Part shown: positions 27,215 to 34,177 of the stretch, piece by piece
How positions within the stretch are numbered: position 1 is the stretch's first letter
Layout of the letters: each line of letters begins with the position of its first letter
Source of the DNA: Pontibacter russatus
GTDB lineage: Bacteria > Bacteroidota > Bacteroidia > Cytophagales > Hymenobacteraceae
Assembly (NCBI RefSeq): GCF_009931655.1
Contig: NZ_CP047984.1
Location: forward strand, 2,993,001-3,057,000
Direction: 5' to 3'
DNA length: 64,000 nt
The notes under the pieces: generated by a model
The model's input: the letters and a program-made list of their open reading frames with translations, nothing else
What the model was told of the DNA's origin: nothing
Databases searched by the model: none
Position numbers and translations under genes: made by a program

Positions 27215-29470
27215 ATGACGCATCTCCCACACTTAATCGCCGATTTAGGCCTGCTGCTCGGGGCCGCTGGCATTACCAGCCTGTTGTTCAAATGGATTAA
27301 GCAACCCGTGGTGCTGGGGTATATCATCGCTGGCCTGCTGGTGGGGCCGCACTTCTCGTTTTTCCCCTCCATAGCCGACACAGGCAACATCCGGATATGG
27401 GCCGAGATTGGCGTCATCTTCCTGCTGTTCAGCCTGGGGCTGGAGTTCAGTTTCAAGAAGCTGGTGAAGGTGGGCGGCTCCTCGTCTGTCATGGCCCTGA
27501 CGGAGATCGTGGTGATGCTGCTGCTCGGCTACGTCACGGGCCAGTTGCTCGGCTGGTCCACGATGGACAGCATTTTCCTGGGCGGCATCCTCTCCATCTC
27601 CTCCACCACCATCATCATCCGTGCCTTTGAGGAACTGGGCGTGAAGTCGCAGCAGTTCGCGGGGCTGGTGTTCGGGGTGCTGATTGTGGAGGACCTGGTG
27701 GCTATCCTGCTGCTGGTGCTGCTCTCCACGGTGGCGGTGAGCCAGCAGTTCGCTGGCACGGAGATGCTCACCTCCGTCCTGAAGCTCGGCTTCTTTCTGA
27801 TGGTATGGTTTCTGGGAGGCATCTTTCTCATCCCCACTTTTCTGAAGAAAGCCGGGAAATACATGAACGAGGAGACGCTGCTGATCGTGTCCATCGCGCT
27901 TTGCCTGCTGATGGTGATACTGGCGGCGCAGGTGGGCTTCTCCCCGGCGCTGGGCGCCTTCATCATGGGCTCCATCCTGGCCGAGACGACCAAGGCGGAA
28001 AAGATAGAGCACCTCATCGCCCCGGTCAAGGACCTGTTCGGGGCCATCTTCTTCGTGTCGGTGGGCATCCTCATCGACCCGTCCATGATGGTGGAGTATG
28101 CCGGGCCCATCGCGGTGATAACGCTGGTGACGGTTGGCGGCAAGTTTATGAGCATCACGAGCGGGGCGCTGATGGCGGGCAAAGGGCTGAAGACCGCTAT
28201 CCAGTCGGGCATGAGCGTCTCGCAGATCGGCGAGTTCTCCTTCATCATCGCCACGCTCGGGCTGACGTTGAATGTGACCAGCGATTTTCTGTACCCGATT
28301 GCGGTGGCGGTGTCGGCCATCACCACCTTCACCACGCCCTATATGATCCGCTACTCCGAGCCGCTGTACAGGCGCATCGAGGCGCTGCTGCCCGCCAGGT
28401 GGCAGAAGGCGCTGAACAGGTATAACACGGGCGCCCACACCATCTCCACCACCAGCGACTGGAAGCCGGTGCTGAAGTCTTACGCCCTGAACCTGGTCAT
28501 CTTCTCCGTTATCATTGTGGCCATTGTCATGTTCTCGGTGCGTGTGCTGAACCCCTTTATCATGGAGAATGTAGCGGGAGGCAACTCGGGCGATTTGCTG
28601 ACGACTACCATCACGCTGCTGGCCATGGCCCCCTTCCTGTGGGCGCTGGCTGTGTACCACCCGCAGCAGGAGGCGCAGGCCAGGCTCTGGGCAAACAAGA
28701 ACTACCGCAACCTGCTGATTGTGCTGGAGTTTGTGCGGGGCCTCGTCGCGGTCCTGTATGTGGGCTTCCTGCTCAACCAGATTTTCTCTGTCCGGGTAAC
28801 GCTCGCCATCAGCCTGCTCATCATCGCGCTGCTCGCCTTCTTCTCCAAAAGGATCCAGGGCTTTTACTCAACAATAGAGAGCCGCTTTTTGTCCAACCTC
28901 AACGCCCGGGAGATTGAGGAGTTCAAACGGATGCACCACGACATTGCCCCCTGGAACGCCCACCTCACCAGCCTCGACATCAAGCCACGGTCTGTAGTTG
29001 TGGGCGAAACCCTCGAGCACCTTCAGATAAGGGAGAAGTTCGGGGTGAACATTGCCGTTATCGAGCGCGGCGGGTATACTGTGATGCCTCCCACCAAGGA
29101 TGAGAGGGTATACCCCGGCGACAGAATCTATATCTTTGGGACGGATGAGCAGATTGAGACATTCCGGAAGTATATAGAGGAAAAAGCGATGCTTGCCGCC
29201 AACGAGGGCGCAGAGCGCGAGGACGTGCGGCTTCAGAAGCTTGTCGTGACCCACAATTCGCAGCTGTTGCACAAAACCATACGGGAGTCGGGCATCCGGG
29301 AGAAAACCAAAGGGCTGATAGTGGGCATAGAGCGGGACGGAAAGAGAATCATGAACCCCGACTCATTCCTGTCCTTCGCCGAGGGAGACATCCTGTGGGT
29401 GGTGGGCACGCCCTGGCGCATCAAGCAACTGGAGGCAGACAAGCAGGATAGCGCACCCTTGCAGAGGTGA
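27215..29470 (+). CDS. CPA2-family cation/proton antiporter, copy 2
   Basis: 751 residues, collinear with copy 1 at a constant 2523-base offset through the membrane domain. It keeps the same motifs (LFSLGLEFSF, VLIVEDLVAILLL, QIGEFSFII) and the same paired C-terminal TrkA-C domains. Differences cluster in the extreme N-terminus, the 185-225 loop and the C-terminal 350 residues, so the two may differ in ligand control more than in transport. DNA is identical to copy 1 over 83, 116 and 231 bases. The 288-base gap from copy 1 allows a separate promoter. Confidence 0.92.
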   Translation: MTHLPHLIADLGLLLGAAGITSLLFKWIKQPVVLGYIIAGLLVGPHFSFFPSIADTGNIRIWAEIGVIFLLFSLGLEFSFKKLVKVGGSSSVMALTEIVVMLLLGYVTGQLLGWSTMDSIFLGGILSISSTTIIIRAFEELGVKSQQFAGLVFGVLIVEDLVAILLLVLLSTVAVSQQFAGTEMLTSVLKLGFFLMVWFLGGIFLIPTFLKKAGKYMNEETLLIVSIALCLLMVILAAQVGFSPALGAFIMGSILAETTKAEKIEHLIAPVKDLFGAIFFVSVGILIDPSMMVEYAGPIAVITLVTVGGKFMSITSGALMAGKGLKTAIQSGMSVSQIGEFSFIIATLGLTLNVTSDFLYPIAVAVSAITTFTTPYMIRYSEPLYRRIEALLPARWQKALNRYNTGAHTISTTSDWKPVLKSYALNLVIFSVIIVAIVMFSVRVLNPFIMENVAGGNSGDLLTTTITLLAMAPFLWALAVYHPQQEAQARLWANKNYRNLLIVLEFVRGLVAVLYVGFLLNQIFSVRVTLAISLLIIALLAFFSKRIQGFYSTIESRFLSNLNAREIEEFKRMHHDIAPWNAHLTSLDIKPRSVVVGETLEHLQIREKFGVNIAVIERGGYTVMPPTKDERVYPGDRIYIFGTDEQIETFRKYIEEKAMLAANEGAEREDVRLQKLVVTHNSQLLHKTIRESGIREKTKGLIVGIERDGKRIMNPDSFLSFAEGDILWVVGTPWRIKQLEADKQDSAPLQR
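27395..28132 (+). repeat. Direct repeat: CPA2 copy 2 membrane-domain tracts
   Basis: Counterpart of 24872-25609 at a fixed offset of 2523 bases, with no indel between the tracts. Confidence 0.9.
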
Positions 29471-29485
29471 CCGGCTATATATGAA

Positions 29486-29547
29486 TTGCCCCGGCACCGC
29501 TGCGGCGGGGCAACAACCTGTCTCTTATATATAAATCTATATATAAG
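29486..29547 (+). terminator. Double hairpin after CPA2 copy 2
   Basis: A GC-rich stem (29486-29493 with 29506-29513) is followed by a pure TATATA stem (29524-29533 with 29538-29547, loop of four). It resembles the paired stems after rfbA. Confidence 0.55.
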
Positions 29548-29576
29548 GCGGGAGGAAACTTAGAAAAGATTTTTGT

Positions 29577-30503
29577 ATGCGAAGAGTAGAACACTGGATT
29601 GAAGAGGCCGTAGGCCTGCCAGCCGATGTCCAGCATAACATACTGTCGTCTGTGGTGGTGCTGGCGGGGCTGTGGATCATCAGCAGGCTGCTGCTGCGCG
29701 TTGCCTCCCAGCGCCAGACGGACTCCCGGAAACTGTTCCAGTGGAAAAAGACGACAAACTATGTGGTGACGGGGCTGGGCATCATCTTCCTGGCGAATAT
29801 ATGGTTCGATGGCTTCCAGTCTATCGCCACGTTCCTGGGGCTGCTTTCCGCAGGCTTGGTGGTGGCCCTCCGCGACCCCATCGTGAACATGTTTGGCTGG
29901 GTGTTCCTGATATGGAAGCGGCCTTTCAAGATAGGGGACAGGATCAAGATAAATGAATACACCGGCGACGTGATCGACATCGCTTTTTTCCAGTTCACCT
30001 TAAACGAACTCGGGCAGTGGGTCGACTCTGAGCAGGCGACGGGGCGCGTGGTGCACCTGCCAAACAGCTATGTCTTTACGCATGCGCAGATCAACTACAA
30101 CTACGCCTTCCCTTTTCTGTGGAACGAGGTGCAGGTCCATATCACCTTCGAGAGCGACTGGCAGAAAGCCAAAACCATCCTGCAGGGCATCGCCAACAGG
30201 TGCTCGGTAGAGTTGAGCGAGACGGCAGAGCAGCGGGTGAGGCGGGAGTCGCAGCGGCACCTTATTTTCTACCAGAACTTCCAACCCAAAGTGTACACCA
30301 AAGTGCGGGAGAACGGCATTCAGCTGACCATCCGCTACCTCTGCAACCTGAACGGCCGCCGCGACAGCGAAAACCAGCTCTGGGAAGAAGTGCTGCATCA
30401 GTTCAAGGGGGCCCCTGATATCAGGTTCGCCTACCCCACCACCCGCTTTTACCAGACGCCTGGAGACCAGTTGCAGGGCCCGCAGACAAACAGGCCCGCT
30501 TAA
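29577..30503 (+). CDS. MscS-family mechanosensitive channel
   Basis: 308 residues. Two or three membrane segments (about 22-40, 60-78, 80-100) end in the pore-like helix SIATFLGLLSAGLVVALRDP. The conserved beta domain follows with MFGWVFLIWKRPFKIGDRIKI and VVHLPNSYVF, then an alpha/beta vestibule domain. MscS channels open under membrane tension to release solutes during hypo-osmotic shock. It lies between antiporter genes on the same strand. The ATG at 29577 follows the TATATA double hairpin by 29 bases. Confidence 0.92.
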   Translation: MRRVEHWIEEAVGLPADVQHNILSSVVVLAGLWIISRLLLRVASQRQTDSRKLFQWKKTTNYVVTGLGIIFLANIWFDGFQSIATFLGLLSAGLVVALRDPIVNMFGWVFLIWKRPFKIGDRIKINEYTGDVIDIAFFQFTLNELGQWVDSEQATGRVVHLPNSYVFTHAQINYNYAFPFLWNEVQVHITFESDWQKAKTILQGIANRCSVELSETAEQRVRRESQRHLIFYQNFQPKVYTKVRENGIQLTIRYLCNLNGRRDSENQLWEEVLHQFKGAPDIRFAYPTTRFYQTPGDQLQGPQTNRPA

Positions 30504-30611
30504 ATTTGCCGCCTTGTCGCCCTGCCTCTTCTTCCAAAGCGCCTTCTCTATTCTGAGGCAGCCCATGCCTGCTTCTCGTCATCAGGCTACCGGCATGACT
30601 ATAAATGCGCG

Positions 30612-30623
30612 AACTACGTAGTT
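30612..30623. promoter_or_regulatory. 12-bp palindrome upstream of the CPA1 gene
   Basis: AACTACGTAGTT is a perfect dyad 80 bases before the start at 30703. It is a possible operator; a chance palindrome is not excluded. Confidence 0.25.
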
Positions 30624-30702
30624 ATGCCTACTCCGGCCAGTATATCAGGCTTAAGGAGCTATAAGAAGGGCGGCACAGCACTGGCGCTGGCAGCAAACTC
30701 AT

Positions 30703-31980
30703 ATGAATGACTATATAATAGCGATAGCCGTGATAGGTTTTGCCGCCATGTCCATGACGTGGGTGCCGGCCCTCATGGAGAAGACGCCCTTTTCATACCC
30801 TATCGTGTACCTGTTGCTGGGGATGCTCCTATACCTGCTGCCCCTGGGGCTGCCCACACCCGACCCGCTCTGGCAGGAAGACTACGTGGTGCGGCTCACC
30901 GAATTCAGCGTCATTATCTCGCTGATGGGCACGGGCCTGAAGATCAGGCGGAAGTTCGGGTTCAAGAGGTGGCGCATACCGTTGCGGCTGGTAAGCATCA
31001 CCATGTTGCTGAGCATTGCGGCCATCGCGCTGCTGGGGTGGAGCGTGCTGGGCTTTTCGGTGGCGGGCGCCGTGCTGCTGGGCGCCGTGCTGGCCCCAAC
31101 CGACCCGGTGCTGGCGGAGCAGGTGCAGGTAGGCCCGCCACATGAGGAGGAGGAGGACGTGGTGCGCTTCTCGCTCACGGCCGAGGCGGGGCTGAACGAC
31201 GGCTCGGCTTTCCCGTTCACGTGGCTGGCCATCGTGCTGGCCGTGTCGGCCGGGGCGGGGGGCGACTGGTTTGCAGACTGGCTGCTGCGCGATGTGCTGT
31301 ACAAGGTAGCGGTAGGGATAGGGGCGGGCTTCCTGATTGGCCGCGGGCTGGCTTTTCTGGTTTATATCCTCCCCAGAAAGACGAAGTTCCCGAAGGCGGA
31401 GCACGGCTTTCTGGCCCTCTCTGCTACCCTGGTTACCTATGGGGTAACCGAATTGCTGCACGGCTACGGTTTTATTGCTGTGTTTGTGGCGGCGCTTGCC
31501 ATGAGCAGCGTGGAAGAGGAGCACGCGTATAATACCGAAATGCATGATTTCGTGAACCAGGTGGAACGCATTATCATGGTGGTTTTGCTGGTGCTGTTCG
31601 GCGGGAGTATCGTCACCGGTATCTTAGATTACCTGACCTGGCAGGGCGCCTTGATTGGGCTGGCCTTTTTGTTTCTCATCAGGCCCCTCACTGCCTTACC
31701 GAGCCTGCTGGGGACGTTCTCCACCGCCAAGGAGAAACTGGCAATCTGCTTTTTTGGCATCCGGGGCATCGGCTCGTTTTTTTACCTCTCGTTCGGCTTA
31801 GATAAAATTGCCTTGCCGGAGGCTAATGAGCTGTGGTCGGTGGTGGCGTTTATCGTGATGGTGTCCATCATCCTGCATGGCATAACCGCCACCAAAGTTA
31901 TTACTGATTTAGATATGGAGCGCAAGAAAAGCCGCCGCCCCGTCCCTGACTCAGACCAAACCCCGGAAGATATTTTTTGA
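30703..31980 (+). CDS. CPA1-family sodium/proton antiporter
   Basis: 425 residues without a regulatory tail. Transport-site motifs are APTDPVLA (near 131) and EAGLNDGSAFPF (near 161), with FFGIRGIGSFFYL late in the protein, as in NhaP-type antiporters. About twelve membrane segments are visible. A short charged tail ends in PDSDQTPEDIF. It is the fourth antiporter of the block and the only one lacking TrkA-C. The ATG at 30703 is preceded by a GGAGC-containing stretch, with the palindrome 30612-30623 further upstream. Confidence 0.92.
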   Translation: MNDYIIAIAVIGFAAMSMTWVPALMEKTPFSYPIVYLLLGMLLYLLPLGLPTPDPLWQEDYVVRLTEFSVIISLMGTGLKIRRKFGFKRWRIPLRLVSITMLLSIAAIALLGWSVLGFSVAGAVLLGAVLAPTDPVLAEQVQVGPPHEEEEDVVRFSLTAEAGLNDGSAFPFTWLAIVLAVSAGAGGDWFADWLLRDVLYKVAVGIGAGFLIGRGLAFLVYILPRKTKFPKAEHGFLALSATLVTYGVTELLHGYGFIAVFVAALAMSSVEEEHAYNTEMHDFVNQVERIIMVVLLVLFGGSIVTGILDYLTWQGALIGLAFLFLIRPLTALPSLLGTFSTAKEKLAICFFGIRGIGSFFYLSFGLDKIALPEANELWSVVAFIVMVSIILHGITATKVITDLDMERKKSRRPVPDSDQTPEDIF

Positions 31981-32110
31981 AAAGCATCTGTCAAGAATTA
32001 ATGTACACATCAGCTTGAGACATTCTTCTTTGTCATCCTTCCAAGATGACAGAATGGAAATCAGCTTGTAAATCATATATAACAGCATTCCTGCTATATA
32101 TCTGAACCAC

Positions 32111-32704
32111 TTGCACAATTACCCCTTGCAAAAGTTAGACTTGCCCGACGCCACCATCTGTTACGCGCCGCACTTCTTCGGCCCGGAAGAGAGCGATGCG
32201 TACTTTCAGGCGCTGGAGCAGCATATAAACTGGCAGCAGGAGCACATCAGGATGTTTGGCAAGGAACTGCCGATGCCGCGCCTCACCGCCTGGTACGGCG
32301 ATAGAAGCTACACGTACTCGGGGCTATACAACGCGCCGCAGCCGTGGGTGCCGGTGTTGCAGGAACTGAAGAACCAGGTGGAACTGGCCAGCGGCCATAT
32401 ATATAACAGCGTGCTCCTGAACTTCTACCGCCACGGCAACGACAGCATGGGCTGGCACGCCGACAACGAGCCGGAGCTGGGGGAGGAGCCAGCCATCGCC
32501 AGCCTGAGCCTTGGCGGCGAGCGCCGCTTCAGCCTGAAGCACCGCACCCGCAAAGACCTGGAGCCGGTATATATAACGCTGGCGCACGGCAGCCTGCTGC
32601 TGATGCAGGGCCCCACGCAACACCACTGGCTCCACCACATCCCCAAAACCAAGCGCCCCGTACAACCACGCATCAACCTCACTTTCCGGCACGTGAAAGG
32701 CTAG
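32111..32704 (+). CDS. alkB: AlkB-like 2-oxoglutarate-dependent DNA repair dioxygenase
   Basis: 197 residues. Iron ligands are in GWHADNEPELG (His and Asp) and in the THHWLHHIPK strand (His); RINLTFR supplies the 2-oxoglutarate-binding Arg. The nucleotide-recognition lid (MPRLTAWYGD, YTYSGLYN) matches the AlkB/ALKBH2 group, which directly reverses alkylation of A and C bases. The frame has no upstream ATG before a stop at 32069, and the first internal ATG would remove essential strands, so initiation at the TTG at 32111 is inferred. KMO follows 69 bases downstream and may be co-transcribed. Confidence 0.9.
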   Translation: MHNYPLQKLDLPDATICYAPHFFGPEESDAYFQALEQHINWQQEHIRMFGKELPMPRLTAWYGDRSYTYSGLYNAPQPWVPVLQELKNQVELASGHIYNSVLLNFYRHGNDSMGWHADNEPELGEEPAIASLSLGGERRFSLKHRTRKDLEPVYITLAHGSLLLMQGPTQHHWLHHIPKTKRPVQPRINLTFRHVKG

Positions 32705-32773
32705 CAGACGTTGCCAATCCGGGCCGGATACCGTTACTTTACAGCGTCAAGCGGCCCTGGGCCCTGCATCTAT

Positions 32774-34153
32774 ATGACCGAGAAAAAGAACATAGCCATC
32801 ATGGGAGCCGGTTTGGTGGGCTCGCTGCTGTCGTTGTACCTGGCCAGGCGCGGCCACAGGGTAGACCTCTACGAGCGCCGCCCCGACCTCCGCACCACCG
32901 TGGTGGACCGCGGCCGCTCCATCAACCTTGCCCTCAGCGACCGGGGCTGGCGTGCCCTCAAAGGCATTGGCATAGAGGAGGAGGTGCGCAAGGTGGCCAT
33001 CCCGATGCGCCGCCGCGTGATGCACGACGAACGGGGCAACCTCACCTTCCAGCCCTACGGCAAAGAGGGGCAGGCCATATACTCCGTGTCAAGGGGCGGG
33101 CTGAACGTGGCGCTGATGAACCTCTCGGAGCCGAACCCGGACATCACCTTCCACTTCAGCCGCCAGGCCTTGGACGTGAACCTGCGCACCAACGAGGTGC
33201 AGCTGCGCAACCTGGAGACAGGCGCGTTGGAAACGGTGCAGCCGGACCTGCTTTTCGGGGCCGACGGGGCTTTCTCGGTGGTGCGGGGGGCGATGCAGAA
33301 AACGGAGCGCTTCAACTACGAGCAGCGTTACCTGGAGTACGGCTATAAGGAACTGACCATCCCGGCGGCGGCTGGCGGCGGATGGGTGATAGAAAAGAAC
33401 GCGCTGCATATATGGCCGCGCGGCAACTATATGATGATCGCCCTGCCCAACCTGGACGGCAGCTTCACCTGCACGCTTTTCTTTCCCTACGAGGGCGAGC
33501 ACTCTTTCGCCGCCATCCAAAAAGAGGAGGATTTGCTGCGCTTTTTCCAGGAGGTGTTCCCGGATGCCCTGCCGCTGATGCCGGATTTGGCGGAGGAGTA
33601 TTTCGGGAACCCGGTCGGCTCGCTGGTGACGGTGAAGTGTTTCCCATGGAGCTTTGAGGGCAGGTCGCTGCTGATCGGTGACGCCAGCCATGCGGTGGTG
33701 CCCTTTTACGGCCAGGGCATGAACGCCGGTTTTGAGGACATCACGGTGCTGGACCAGATGCTGGAAGCCTTTGAGGGCGATGACTGGGAAGGTCTTTTCA
33801 AGGCTTTCGAGCGCCGCCGCAAGCCCGACGCCGACGCCATCGCCGACCTGGCCGTGCTCAACTTCATCGAGATGCGCGACAAGGTGGCGGACCCGCGTTT
33901 CCTGCTCCGCAAAAAGATAGAAGGTAAAATATCAGCGCAGTACCCCGACCACTGGATCCCGCTTTACTCCATGGTCACCTTCACCGACCTGCCCTATTCC
34001 TACGCCCTCGAAACAGGCCGGAAGCAGGACGAGATCATGCAAATGGTGATGAAGCACATCAAAACAGTGGAAGACTACGACAAGCCGGAGGTGCAGCGCC
34101 TGCTGGAGAAACAGCTCATCCGGAAAGAAAAACTCAAGCCATATAGGGGGTAG
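32774..34153 (+). CDS. kmo: Kynurenine 3-monooxygenase
   Basis: Flavin monooxygenase hydroxylating L-kynurenine to 3-hydroxykynurenine. 459 residues from the ATG at 32774, the codon directly before the FAD-binding strand. Dinucleotide motif GAGLVGS is at 11-17, the signature RSINLALSDRGW near 57, and the second FAD motif LLIGDASHAVVPFYGQGMNAG near 300. A C-terminal hydrophobic patch (YSMVTFTDLPYSYAL) corresponds to the KMO active-site region. It completes the kynurenine route encoded at 15645-21739 although it lies 11 kb away, next to alkB. Confidence 0.96.
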   Translation: MTEKKNIAIMGAGLVGSLLSLYLARRGHRVDLYERRPDLRTTVVDRGRSINLALSDRGWRALKGIGIEEEVRKVAIPMRRRVMHDERGNLTFQPYGKEGQAIYSVSRGGLNVALMNLSEPNPDITFHFSRQALDVNLRTNEVQLRNLETGALETVQPDLLFGADGAFSVVRGAMQKTERFNYEQRYLEYGYKELTIPAAAGGGWVIEKNALHIWPRGNYMMIALPNLDGSFTCTLFFPYEGEHSFAAIQKEEDLLRFFQEVFPDALPLMPDLAEEYFGNPVGSLVTVKCFPWSFEGRSLLIGDASHAVVPFYGQGMNAGFEDITVLDQMLEAFEGDDWEGLFKAFERRRKPDADAIADLAVLNFIEMRDKVADPRFLLRKKIEGKISAQYPDHWIPLYSMVTFTDLPYSYALETGRKQDEIMQMVMKHIKTVEDYDKPEVQRLLEKQLIRKEKLKPYRG

Positions 34154-34177
34154 GGCCAGACAAATTTTCCGTCAGGC

